The notes beneath the pieces were generated by a model. The model searched no databases. It worked only from the letters and a program-made list of their open reading frames with translations, and had not been told where the DNA came from. Position numbers and translations under genes: made by a program. 45,940 nucleotides of DNA from DASVTR01 sp033855775 (GTDB lineage Bacteria > Acidobacteriota > Blastocatellia > Pyrinomonadales > Pyrinomonadaceae). The DNA lies in NCBI GenBank assembly GCA_033855775.1, contig JAWVFT010000028.1, positions 1 through 45,940 of the forward strand. Reading direction: 5' to 3'. Positions 1 to 8,057 of the stretch are shown here, piece by piece; the stretch's first letter is position 1, and each line of letters starts with the position of its first letter.

Positions 1-47
1 ATCAACGAAGCGGCAGCGCTCTTAAGTTGGACAGCGTAGAACTTCAA

Positions 48-70
48 CGAGCCGACTGCTTGATGGCTCG
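48..70 (-). terminator. Weak hairpin after the M4 peptidase gene
   Basis: Six-base arms CGAGCC (48-53) and GGCTCG (65-70) flank an 11-base loop, 10 bases past the stop codon of the leftward M4 peptidase gene. There is no clear U-tract, so a terminator role is only suggested by position. Confidence 0.3.
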
Positions 71-80
71 CTTGAAGCCG

Positions 81-3000
81 TTACGGAATATAGGTGGAAG
101 GCGTCGGCGTGTCTGTGCCGGAGCCAAGGTTCGGTTGAATGTGCGTGTTCGTCGAGCTAAGCAGGATGAACCAGTTGCCGTCCGACGGGCGGAAGACTGC
201 GATGTCCGTCTTGCCGTCGCCGTCGTAATCGCCGGGCGCAGGCACGTCGCCCGGATTGCCCCACTGCTTGACTCTGCCGGAAGCGAGCGAGCAACTGGCG
301 GTGATATACCACATGCCATCGCCCGGTCTGTAGATGGCCACGTCCGTCTTGCCGTCGCCGTCGTAGTCGCCCTGCACGGGCCGGTCATCGCTCAGGCCCC
401 ACTGCTGAATCCTGAGAGAGTTGCTGCCGCTCTGGATGATGTACCAGTTGCCGTCCGAAGGACGCCAGACCGCTATGTCTGCCTTGCCGTCGCGGTCGTA
501 GTCGCCGGGGACGGGCTTGTCCGTCGAGTCGCCCCAACCCTTGACGAGGCTGCCGCCCGTGCTCTTCTTGACATACCAGTTGCCTTCCGATAGACGGAAG
601 ACTGCGAGGTCGGTCGTGCCGTCGCCGTCGTAGTCCGCCGGGACTGGACGGTCGCCGTTGCCGCCCCAGTTCTGCACGGAGACGCCGCCCGTAGAGCTTT
701 GGATGATGTACCAGTTGCCCTCGCTCTTGCGGAAGATGGCGAGGTCTGTCTTCCTGTCGCCATCATAGTCGCCAGGGACGGCCACGTCGCCGAGGTCAGC
801 GCGGCCCCAATCCGGTCGCGTCGTGGAGCTATTGTTAGAGCTATTGATAATCGTCCAGTTGCCGCTGTTCGGCTGCCAGATGGAGATGTCCGTCTTGCCG
901 TCGCCGTCAAAGTCGGAGGTGGCAAGTCGGAGCGGCAGCGGCAGCGAGCAGCCGGGAATAGTGCTGGCCGTGATAGCTTGCACGCTGTTGCTGGCCGCGC
1001 TCGGAATCTGCTGGCCGTTGATGGTGTAGCTGGTTCTGACTTGATAGCAGCGCGTTCCGACGGCGACGTTTGAGACGGTGTGCGATGTTCCGCTCGTGCT
1101 GGTCACGTTCGACCAGTTGTCGCTGTTGAGCGTGATGTTATCCACGTACCAGCCGTACTGCGTGAAGAGGAAGAAGTTTGAGACGCCGAGCGAATAGCGG
1201 AAGCGCAGGCGAATCGTCTTGCCGTTGTAGGCGCTGAGATTGACGGACTGCGGCGTCAGTGATTCTTGAGCGAAGGCAAGCGCGCCTTCGTCGGGTGTCG
1301 CGCCCATCGAGCGGTTGTTGGTGTAGGCGACGGCCCACGTCGCGCCGTTGTCCTCGGAGACTTCGACCAAGCCTTTGTCGTCGTCTTCGTTGAAGTACCA
1401 CTGCGAGAAGTTGAGCGTCGTCGCGCCTGCGGCGGGCATCGTAATCGGGTTCTTGTAAGTCAACATGGCGGAGCTTGTCTGCGTCTCCTGCTCTGCGCCG
1501 TGCGCCCAGAAAGTCTGGCTGTTGTATTGCGGCTTGGCGTTGGCGGGCGCGCTGTCCCAAGCGGGCGCGACGGTGGCGTTGCCAAGCTCCGTCGTCACGA
1601 CCCAATTGCTGAGGCCGTTCTCGGCGTTGTCGGAGAGCAACGGGCCGCAGGATGTCGTTGACTCCTGCAACACGTCCGGGCCAGCCGCGCCAGCCGGGCG
1701 CGTCCAATTCAGCGTGTAGGAGCCGTTGGTGTCAGGGTTTTCGTAGTCCTGCCCGAGCGTCAGCGTCGGCGGCGAAAGGGTCGGGCAGTAGTAGACACGG
1801 AAGTTGTCAACGAGCCAGCCCGTGCCGCCGCCGCAGCCGTCGAGGCCAAACTCGAAGCGAATTTTAACGGTCTGTCCCGGCGTCGCCAATCCTTGCAGGT
1901 CAACGATGGACGTGCCCCATGAACCCATGCCGGTTCCGATGTTGGAGCCGGAGAAGGCGTCTTCACCGGCCTTCGGGTTGGTGTTCTGGTCTGCGGGCGG
2001 GGCGGCGCGCAGCGTCGTGTTGTAAGGGTTGAAGCTATAACGAGCTTTCGGAATCTGGCTGAACGCGCCGCCGTTGACGCTGATGAAAACGTTGCCGCCG
2101 TCAACGTCCGCTTCTGTCTCGACGAAGTGCTCGAAGCTCATCTTCAAGTTGCCCGCGCCGGCGGGAACTGTGATAGCGGGGCTGTCCATCGAGAAGCGAC
2201 CGGAGAAGTCGCCGTTCGGGTCAAGGCAAACGCCGTCGGGTGGATCAACGGCGAATGCCGCTCTGCCGGGGTGACTCTGCGGAAGCTGGTCTTTGACCGT
2301 CCAGTTCAGGTTGGGCCAGCCGGGGTTGACGCCCGTGCTCGCCTTCGTCCAATCGTCAATCGAGCCGTCTTCAAAATCGTCCGCGAAGATGGTCGTGTTG
2401 CCAGCGCAGGCAAGCGGAGTGTCCGGGTTGAGCAGAGGCACGAAGCCACACTGGTTCGCCGGTTGGCTCATCTCGACGGCGGCCATCGCCTTGCCTAATT
2501 CGGTGATGTCGGCCTGGGAGATGGTCTGGTTCGAAGGCGTGCGCGTGGTGTTGGCGGTCGAGAGTTGATAAAGCTGCGCGCCGATAAGGTCTGCGGCGGA
2601 GGCTCGCAATGCCTGCTCGTGATTGGCAAAGTTGGTAGTCGGAACTTGATAGACGCTCTCGGCGCGGAAGTAGATGGCGGCGGCTTTCGTCAGGCCGATG
2701 CCGTTAATCGTCTGGCCGTTGAACGTGCCGCCGTCAACGAGCAGGGCGTATCCGTGATTCGGCACGCCGGAGTTGTTATGGACGCCGCCGTTGTCGGCGT
2801 TGCCGCAGCCGTAGTTGGGCGAGGAAACTTTGTCGGCGTTGCCGAAGACGGCTGGCTGGTACATATCGCGCAGGATGCCGAGCGCGGGTTGATTCAAGCT
2901 CTGCACGTCTTCGCCGATGCGGAAACGCTGGCCGCCGCCGACCTGCATGGGAACGCCGTTGCTGTCGTCGTAGATGGCGTGGTCTGTGTTGTTGTTACCG

Positions 3001-4298
3001 CCGGAGCCGTCAACGCCGTTGATGAGATCAACCGTCTCGCCAAAGATGTCGGAGTAAGCTTCGTTGAGCGCGCCGGACTGGTAGGAGTAAATCAGCCCGT
3101 GCGTGTACTGCGTATAAGCGTGGCTCCATTCGTGCGAAACCACGTCGTCGGCGGTGATGTCGGGGCAGTAGTTGGTCGTCTGCCCGTCCCAGTAGGCGTT
3201 GGGGCATTGCTGGTTGACGAGATAGACGGTGCGCATCTTGTGGCCCGCCGCGTCGTAGGAATCGCGCCCGAAGGCTGAAGCATAAAGGTTATAAGTCTGT
3301 CCTGTGAAATCGTAAAGGTCGTTGACGACGGGAATGAGGCTCGGCGGGTCGCCCTCTTTGCGCAGGACGAAGAGGTCTGGATTGGCCGAGTCGTATTGCG
3401 GCGCGTGAACGATGCGATAGAGCGCGTCTGGGACGAGAGAGATGCGATTGAGGAGCGCGCCCGTTTGCGCGTTGAGCCAGACTTGCTCTCTGAGCTTCGG
3501 GCCGCCGCTGACTTCGACGTTATAGGCCAGCACGTTCTGGCCCGCGTAACCTTCGAGCAGGCCCGTGCGATAGATGCTCAACTCGGTCTTGCCGACGCTG
3601 TAAGCCATGTTGCCGAGTTGCTTGCGAAGCAGGCTGACGGCAACCTGTCCTGCGCGCTGCGCGGTGATGGCGGGCGCGGGCTTGACCGCAACGTCCGGCA
3701 CGAAGCTGCCGTTGACGGCGGTGATGCCCTGCTCGTTCATGTGGACGATAAGCTGCGCGCCGAAGACCGTTAAGCCCTGATAGAACTGGTTGAGCTTGAC
3801 GTGTTGATTGCCAAGATCGTCGTCAATCACGCTGGCGGTCTGTAGCTGGCTGACGCCCTGCGCTTCCTTGCCGCCGGAGGCTGCTGCGCGCTCCGCGCTG
3901 TTCATGCCGACGAGCGCGCCGTGCTGGCCGAGGAAAGCAAGCGCGCGAGCTTCGGGGCTGGCCTTCACATCGTCGGCCACAAGCACGCTGCCTGCGCCCG
4001 CGCGAACGAAGCTGTACGCGCCGGTTTCGCGCGCCGCCAGCGTCACAATCTCGCCGCCCGCGCTCGACTGCAAAGCCTGTAGAGCTTCGCGCGCTTCAGG
4101 TCTTGAGGCGGGCTGCTGCGCGCCTTGCCCTTTGCTTTGAGCGGCGGGCGCGGGCGCGGTGCGCTGAACGGTCTTTGAGTTGGAAGCAAAGCTGACGACG
4201 TTGATAATCAGGGCGACCATGCTAACGACGGCCACCAGCATAAATCTCAGGCTTGAACGAAAGCGGCGGTTGCGACGATTGAGCGGCTGACGGGGCAT
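81..4298 (-). CDS. Secreted M4 (thermolysin-like) metallopeptidase with C-terminal FG-GAP-like repeats
   Basis: A 1405-aa secreted zinc endopeptidase. The N-terminus is basic with a hydrophobic stretch at about residues 18-38, a signal peptide or anchor. A propeptide region (about 80-280) precedes the M4 catalytic domain, which has HEWSH at 389-393, the third zinc ligand Glu in GALNEAYSD (about 409-417) and the downstream NGGVHNNSG motif. After about residue 620 come two jelly-roll/MAM-like modules, the second apparently inserted in a fibronectin-III-like domain, then six repeats of about 50 residues with a DxDGDGKTD-type calcium loop, as in FG-GAP/VCBS adhesion repeats. The family degrades extracellular protein; the repeats probably bind calcium and surfaces. 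The start is supported by GGAGGAG nine bases before ATG. The gene is far longer than thermolysin because of its C-terminal modules. Catalytic assignment is firm, substrate unknown. Confidence 0.93.
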   Translation of the reverse strand: MPRQPLNRRNRRFRSSLRFMLVAVVSMVALIINVVSFASNSKTVQRTAPAPAAQSKGQGAQQPASRPEAREALQALQSSAGGEIVTLAARETGAYSFVRAGAGSVLVADDVKASPEARALAFLGQHGALVGMNSAERAAASGGKEAQGVSQLQTASVIDDDLGNQHVKLNQFYQGLTVFGAQLIVHMNEQGITAVNGSFVPDVAVKPAPAITAQRAGQVAVSLLRKQLGNMAYSVGKTELSIYRTGLLEGYAGQNVLAYNVEVSGGPKLREQVWLNAQTGALLNRISLVPDALYRIVHAPQYDSANPDLFVLRKEGDPPSLIPVVNDLYDFTGQTYNLYASAFGRDSYDAAGHKMRTVYLVNQQCPNAYWDGQTTNYCPDITADDVVSHEWSHAYTQYTHGLIYSYQSGALNEAYSDIFGETVDLINGVDGSGGNNNTDHAIYDDSNGVPMQVGGGQRFRIGEDVQSLNQPALGILRDMYQPAVFGNADKVSSPNYGCGNADNGGVHNNSGVPNHGYALLVDGGTFNGQTINGIGLTKAAAIYFRAESVYQVPTTNFANHEQALRASAADLIGAQLYQLSTANTTRTPSNQTISQADITELGKAMAAVEMSQPANQCGFVPLLNPDTPLACAGNTTIFADDFEDGSIDDWTKASTGVNPGWPNLNWTVKDQLPQSHPGRAAFAVDPPDGVCLDPNGDFSGRFSMDSPAITVPAGAGNLKMSFEHFVETEADVDGGNVFISVNGGAFSQIPKARYSFNPYNTTLRAAPPADQNTNPKAGEDAFSGSNIGTGMGSWGTSIVDLQGLATPGQTVKIRFEFGLDGCGGGTGWLVDNFRVYYCPTLSPPTLTLGQDYENPDTNGSYTLNWTRPAGAAGPDVLQESTTSCGPLLSDNAENGLSNWVVTTELGNATVAPAWDSAPANAKPQYNSQTFWAHGAEQETQTSSAMLTYKNPITMPAAGATTLNFSQWYFNEDDDKGLVEVSEDNGATWAVAYTNNRSMGATPDEGALAFAQESLTPQSVNLSAYNGKTIRLRFRYSLGVSNFFLFTQYGWYVDNITLNSDNWSNVTSTSGTSHTVSNVAVGTRCYQVRTSYTINGQQIPSAASNSVQAITASTIPGCSLPLPLRLATSDFDGDGKTDISIWQPNSGNWTIINSSNNSSTTRPDWGRADLGDVAVPGDYDGDRKTDLAIFRKSEGNWYIIQSSTGGVSVQNWGGNGDRPVPADYDGDGTTDLAVFRLSEGNWYVKKSTGGSLVKGWGDSTDKPVPGDYDRDGKADIAVWRPSDGNWYIIQSGSNSLRIQQWGLSDDRPVQGDYDGDGKTDVAIYRPGDGMWYITASCSLASGRVKQWGNPGDVPAPGDYDGDGKTDIAVFRPSDGNWFILLSSTNTHIQPNLGSGTDTPTPSTYIP

Positions 4299-4369
4299 CT
4301 GGATTCTCCTCCTAAAAGTGTCTCTAACAATTCTTCTGTGCCGGAACAGCTACACTTTATGGAAGAGGA

Positions 4370-4438
4370 TTGAGAAATTCTTGAGGGCTGAAAAATTATT
4401 CCGGCGGGATTCGGCAGGCGACTTGAGAAATTCTTGAG
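4370..4438 (-). promoter_or_regulatory. Two copies of a TCTCAAG direct-repeat operator upstream of the M4 peptidase
   Basis: The 16-mer TTGAGAAATTCTTGAG (plus strand) occurs at 4370-4385 and again at 4423-4438, 53 bp apart, about five helical turns. Read on the minus strand, each copy contains TCTCAA-type half-sites repeated at an 11-bp period. Such spacing is typical of sites for OmpR/PhoB-type winged-helix regulators. The pair lies 72-140 bp upstream of the M4 start, where an activator site would be expected. The regulator is not identifiable here. Confidence 0.5.
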
Positions 4439-4468
4439 AACCGGGGCCAGCGTCGGGCGGGAAAGCAA

Positions 4469-4495
4469 AGCGGCCCGGCGTCAAAGACCGCCGCT
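4469..4495 (-). terminator. Hairpin downstream of the heptad-repeat gene
   Basis: Arms AGCGGC (4469-4474) and GCCGCT (4490-4495) form a stem. On the minus strand it is followed by a T-rich stretch, TTGCTTT. It lies about 40 bp past the stop at 4536, a plausible intrinsic terminator for the short leftward operon. Confidence 0.4.
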
Positions 4496-4535
4496 CCCGC
4501 ATTATTCATCCTTTAACCCGCTCAGCAGATGAGAC

Positions 4536-4913
4536 TTAACCATCACCGGTAATCGCTCCGACCGCTCCCGGCTGGCTCTCAGCCACGCCAATTTGGGCGG
4601 CAACGGCGACGCTGTTGCGCGCAACGGTGGCGTCGTTGCGCGCAACGGTGACGCTGGAGAGGGCAACAGCGACGCTGGAGAGGGCAACCGTGCCGTCGTT
4701 GCGCGCAACCGTGAAGCTGTTGCGCGCAACCGTGAAGCTGTTGCGCGCCACCACGCCGCCGTTGCGGGCAACGGTGACGCCGTTGCCTTCCACCGTGGCG
4801 TCGTTGCGCGCGACCGTGGCGTCGTTGCGCGCAACGGCGGCACGGTTGCCGCAGACCACGACGCCGTTATCCTCCGTCTTGAAAAACGGAGGGCCGTTTG
4901 CGCGAACAGTCAA
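4536..4913 (-). CDS. Heptapeptide-repeat protein of unknown function
   Basis: A 125-aa product dominated by twelve tandem seven-residue repeats of the form x-x-T/V/A-V-A-R-N; the Val is invariant and the Asn is replaced by Ser only twice. No family was recognised. Evidence that this strand is the coding one comes from the repeats: differences such as GTT/GTG/GTC for Val, ACC/ACG for Thr and GCG/GCC for Ala are silent here but would change Asn to His or Asp and Arg to Gly if read on the plus strand. There is no signal peptide or membrane span. The start is uncertain: TTG at 4913 follows an in-frame stop but has no good ribosome site; an internal GTG about 18 codons later lies behind GGAGG. It begins 36 bp after the deacetylase-like gene, so co-transcription is likely. 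A regular 7-residue repeat could form a beta-solenoid, which is a guess. Confidence 0.5.
   Translation of the reverse strand: MTVRANGPPFFKTEDNGVVVCGNRAAVARNDATVARNDATVEGNGVTVARNGGVVARNSFTVARNSFTVARNDGTVALSSVAVALSSVTVARNDATVARNSVAVAAQIGVAESQPGAVGAITGDG
4614..4865. repeat. Twelve tandem 21-bp repeats built on a self-complementary 12-mer
   Basis: Twelve uninterrupted 21-bp units run without any length change. Most begin with GTTGCGCGCAAC, which is its own reverse complement and encodes Val-Ala-Arg-Asn on both strands. Because all units are a multiple of three, frames stay open on both strands. Diverged units (GGAGAGGGCAAC and similar) sit in the left-centre. This is coding minisatellite structure, not CRISPR. 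Confidence 0.9.
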
Positions 4914-4949
4914 TTGATGATTACTTTAGACGGTGCCGGTGGGTTGAGC

Positions 4950-5909
4950 TTACGCGGCCGCGCCCGGCTCGCTGTCGAGAGCGCGGACGTGCGCGCGGAC
5001 GGTCGCGCCGAGCGTGTCAAGGTTATAGCCGCCTTCGAGGCAGGAGACGACGCGACCGTCGCAGGCCGTCGCGGCCCACTGCTTGACCGCGTGCGTCATC
5101 TGGACGAAATCTTCATCCTTTAACAAAAGCTGTCCGAGCGGGTCGTCGGCGTGCGCGTCGAAGCCAGCCGAGATGATGATGAGGTCTGGCTTAAACTTAT
5201 CGTTGACCTCTTCGAGAGCCGCGTCGAACATGCGCCGCTGCTGCGTGGCCCGCGTATCCGCGCGCACCGGAACGTTCAAGGTATAGCCGCGCCCTCGTCC
5301 CATACCGTTCTCGCCGCGCGCGCCCGTCCCCGGATACCAGGGGTACTGGTGCATCGAAAAGAAGAAGACCGAAGGGTCGTCGTAAAAAATCCCCTGCGTG
5401 CCGTTGCCGTGATGCACGTCCCAATCGACGACGGCGACGCGCTCAATCTCCGTGTAGCGCGTCTGCGCGTAACGCGCGGCAATCGCCACGTTGTTAAAGA
5501 GACAGAAGCCCATCGCGCGCTCCGGCGTCGCGTGATGACCGGGCGGGCGCGCGGGGACGAAAGCCTGCCGCGCCTCGCCGCTCATCAACGCATCCACCGC
5601 GCGACACGCCCCGCCCGCCGCCCGCAACGCAGCCTCCAAAGAACGCATCGAGACGACCGTGTCCGAGTCAAGATAGAGCGTGCCTTCGCTGACGACCTTT
5701 TCGACAGCCTTGTAATGCTGCGGCGTGTGACACGCCTGCACGTCGCCGCGCGGCGCGGGCTTGGCCTCCAACTCCAACAGCTTCGACCACAACTCCGCGT
5801 CCTCGCGCAACGCGCGCATCACAGCCTCATAGCGTTCGGGCCTTTCCGGGTGATGCTCGCCCGTCTCGTGCTCTCTGAAGACGGGATGATGAATAATCGC
5901 TGTCGTCAT
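4950..5909 (-). CDS. Class II histone deacetylase-like / acetylpolyamine amidohydrolase-family protein
   Basis: A 319-aa zinc hydrolase of the arginase/deacetylase fold, which removes acetyl groups from lysine side chains or polyamines. Visible motifs, numbered from the ATG: RPPGHHAT with the catalytic His pair at about 125-126, DWDVHHGNGTQ with zinc ligands Asp164 and His166, SAGFDAH with zinc ligand Asp251, and the EGGYN loop carrying the transition-state Tyr. It appears full length and catalytically intact. An upstream TTG would add ten residues, but conservation starts near the ATG at 5909. It is probably cytoplasmic. The heptad-repeat gene follows at 36 bp. Which substrate it uses (protein lysine, acetoin-related or polyamine) cannot be told from sequence. 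Confidence 0.92.
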   Translation of the reverse strand: MTTAIIHHPVFREHETGEHHPERPERYEAVMRALREDAELWSKLLELEAKPAPRGDVQACHTPQHYKAVEKVVSEGTLYLDSDTVVSMRSLEAALRAAGGACRAVDALMSGEARQAFVPARPPGHHATPERAMGFCLFNNVAIAARYAQTRYTEIERVAVVDWDVHHGNGTQGIFYDDPSVFFFSMHQYPWYPGTGARGENGMGRGRGYTLNVPVRADTRATQQRRMFDAALEEVNDKFKPDLIIISAGFDAHADDPLGQLLLKDEDFVQMTHAVKQWAATACDGRVVSCLEGGYNLDTLGATVRAHVRALDSEPGAAA

Positions 5910-6032
5910 ATCGCGCTGCTGTGCAGTGGAAAGGCTCAAGCCGGATGAGTTGGAACGGAGGAAAGAATGATGATGAGTTGCGACGAGAACATCTGTGACG
6001 ATGACTCATGAAGCGGAAGCGATGCCGCCGCT

Positions 6033-6488
6033 TCATTGGCCCGGGACAAGGCCGTTGGCAATCAACTTCTGCAAGAGCTTGTCAATGTCAGTGTCGGGAG
6101 GCAGCCTCACCTTGGCCCCGCGCATGTCCAAAGATTCCGCCCTCATGAGATGCTCTTCGTCTTCCGTGCAGAACAAACAGAAGCGCGGCTTGACGCCAGC
6201 TTTCTTGATGGCGAGCTTGAATATTCGAGAGTCCGACTTATCAAAGCCAACCTCCGAAGACATGAAGACAAGCTCAGGGTCAAACAGCTTCAGGTCGAAA
6301 TCCTGCGGCAGCATATTTAGAACTTCAGCCCTTTTAAGCGTGCCGGTGTCTGTAATCAAGCCTAAGCGAATATCCCTGCTGCGTAGTTCTTTCAGCAACT
6401 TCTTCGCCCCCGGAATCCACTTCTTGCCCTTTACCAGCGTCTGGCCGATGTCAAAGAAAGCGACTTTGATGAACTTTGTTTGAGCCAT
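6033..6488 (-). CDS. HAD-like hydrolase
   Basis: A 151-aa haloacid-dehalogenase-fold protein. Motif I reads FFDIGQTLV: the nucleophile Asp13 is present, but the usual second Asp two residues later is Gly15. Motif II is LITDTG, motif III probably the Lys in GFDKSD, and motif IV is CTEDEEH. There is no large cap domain. In HAD phosphatases the second Asp acts as general acid/base, so this protein may be a slow phosphatase, another HAD chemistry or a binding protein. It lies 58 bp after the emfourin-like gene on the same strand, so it may be the third gene of the protealysin operon. Confidence 0.8.
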   Translation of the reverse strand: MAQTKFIKVAFFDIGQTLVKGKKWIPGAKKLLKELRSRDIRLGLITDTGTLKRAEVLNMLPQDFDLKLFDPELVFMSSEVGFDKSDSRIFKLAIKKAGVKPRFCLFCTEDEEHLMRAESLDMRGAKVRLPPDTDIDKLLQKLIANGLVPGQ

Positions 6489-6545
6489 AAATATTGTGCG
6501 CGGGCGAATCTTGTCGCCCTTAGTGCCGCCTTTCGGTTTGTTGGA

Positions 6546-6884
6546 TTAACTCTTCGACTTGGGCTGCTTGCCCTTCATGTCTTCGTTGACTTCCTGACTC
6601 AACCACTCGATGAGCGGCTGCAACTTGTCCGGCACCGCGCCGTCCGTGAGCTTGAGCGAATGCGTGCGGTCGCCCGCGTCGAGCGTCAAGTCGTATTGGA
6701 AGCCGTCGCGCATCTTGCTGGCGGACTTCTGCTCGGAGGGATGGTCGAAGGGACGCGTCTCTTCGACCAGCCGCTCCAATTCCTGCGCCTTCGGATGAGG
6801 CAGTTTCTCCGAGTCAATCTCAAGGCTTTGATTTTGTCCGGGCAGCCCGGCAAATCCACCTGAACGCTTAAAACTGATTCGCAT
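6546..6884 (-). CDS. Emfourin-like inhibitor of M4 peptidases
   Basis: A 112-aa cytosolic protein without signal peptide, starting MRISFKRSGGFAG and rich in charged residues. Emfourin is the small protein inhibitor encoded beside protealysin in Serratia. This product matches it in size, in its N-terminal strand pattern with SGGFAG, and above all in position: it starts 31 bp after the stop of a protealysin-type peptidase on the same strand. A strong GGAGG sits nine bases before ATG. Expected role: bind and block the neighbouring peptidase inside the cell. Identification rests on recalled resemblance plus context, not on an alignment. Confidence 0.78.
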   Translation of the reverse strand: MRISFKRSGGFAGLPGQNQSLEIDSEKLPHPKAQELERLVEETRPFDHPSEQKSASKMRDGFQYDLTLDAGDRTHSLKLTDGAVPDKLQPLIEWLSQEVNEDMKGKQPKSKS

Positions 6885-6914
6885 TAAACTACTTCCTCCG
6901 ATGTTGAAAACAAT

Positions 6915-8057
6915 TTACTTGCCGCCGCTCTTCTTGCTGGCCGACTTCTTCTTCGGCAGCGGCGATTTGGTGGCCGCCTGACTCTTCGCGCTGCTGGCGG
7001 CAAAGCCCGTCAACTGCACGTTCAGGCCGACCTTCTTCCAGGCCGCCTTGGCCTTCGCAGCCACCGCCGCCCCGTAGAGGTCTTTGGCGACCTTGTAGGT
7101 CTTGTTGGCGCAATCCTGAAAAGTGGCGTTGGAACTCAATTCGTTGCACAACGTAGTATACCAAACACGGCCGGCACGGCTCCAGGAATTGCCGCCGAGG
7201 CTCTTCGCAAATTCGTAAAAAGCCTTGTTCGGAATGCCTGAGTTGATGTGGACGCCGCCGTTGTCGTCGCTCGTGTTGACGTAATTTTTCATGTGCGCCG
7301 GCTGCGGGTCTTTGCCAATCTTGGCATCATTATACGCCGTGCCGGGCGCTTTCATCGAACGCAGAGCCTTGCCGTTGATGCCGGGAGCGAAGAGTCCTTC
7401 GCCGATTAACCAACTGGCGCTCGCTGCCGTCTGGTTGTTCGCATACTGTAGCACCAGCGAGCCGAAGACATCCGAGAAGTGCTCGTTGAGCGCGCCCGAC
7501 TGATCTTCGTAATTCAAGTCTGCTTCATACTGCGTGATGCCGTGTCCGAGTTCGTGCCCTATCACGTCGAGAGATTTCGTGAAGCGATTGAAGATGATGC
7601 CGTCGCCGTCGCCGTAGACCATCTGCTGGCCGTTCCAGAAAGCGTTGTTGAAGCCCGAACGGTAATGCACAGTCGAATCCAGACGCAGGCCGCGGTCGTC
7701 AATCGAGTTGCGGTTAAGGACCGTCATGAAAAAGTCGTAGGTCTTGCCCGCTCCGTCGTAAGCCTCGTTGACGGACTTATCGGCGCCGGCGACGCTGCCT
7801 TCGCTGCGCACGAGGACGCCGGGCAGCGTGCTCAAATGTTTGGCGTCGTAAACGGTGCGCCGCTTTGTCCCGGTCGCGGTCATGGCAACCATCGCGATGT
7901 TGTTGAGGACTTGCCGCTGCCCGCGTATGCGCGAGGAAGCCGTCAACGCCTGAAAGGCATTCTCTCTCTCTTCGTCGGTGCCGTTCTCGGCGATGTGGCG
8001 CAGGATGTCTGAGGGAATGATGCTACAAAAGCCCACGGGTTCTGATTTTCCACACAT
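6915..8057 (-). CDS. Protealysin-like M4 metallopeptidase
   Basis: A 380-aa zinc peptidase of the M4 family, protealysin subgroup. The ATG at 8057 is chosen because GTGGAG precedes it and MCGKS...CSIIPSDIL resembles the short propeptide of protealysins; there is no signal peptide. Catalytic motifs: HELGH at 168-172, the third ligand Glu in GALNEHFSD (Glu192), and NGGVHINSG. The C-terminus is a Lys/Ser/Ala-rich tail of about 25 residues not usual for the family, possibly a nucleic-acid or surface contact. Protealysins are stored as inactive precursors and have been linked to interactions with other cells. The next gene is the emfourin-like inhibitor, a protease-inhibitor operon. Confidence 0.93.
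   Translation of the reverse strand: MCGKSEPVGFCSIIPSDILRHIAENGTDEERENAFQALTASSRIRGQRQVLNNIAMVAMTATGTKRRTVYDAKHLSTLPGVLVRSEGSVAGADKSVNEAYDGAGKTYDFFMTVLNRNSIDDRGLRLDSTVHYRSGFNNAFWNGQQMVYGDGDGIIFNRFTKSLDVIGHELGHGITQYEADLNYEDQSGALNEHFSDVFGSLVLQYANNQTAASASWLIGEGLFAPGINGKALRSMKAPGTAYNDAKIGKDPQPAHMKNYVNTSDDNGGVHINSGIPNKAFYEFAKSLGGNSWSRAGRVWYTTLCNELSSNATFQDCANKTYKVAKDLYGAAVAAKAKAAWKKVGLNVQLTGFAASSAKSQAATKSPLPKKKSASKKSGGK

Noticed and set aside
4614..4865. Possible CRISPR array
   Set aside because: The 21-bp units are contiguous without unique spacers and all keep a reading frame.
4593..5123. Plus-strand reading frame of 176 codons through the 21-bp repeats and the deacetylase 3' end
   Set aside because: Differences between repeat units change amino acids in this frame but are silent on the minus strand, and the frame runs antisense into the deacetylase gene.
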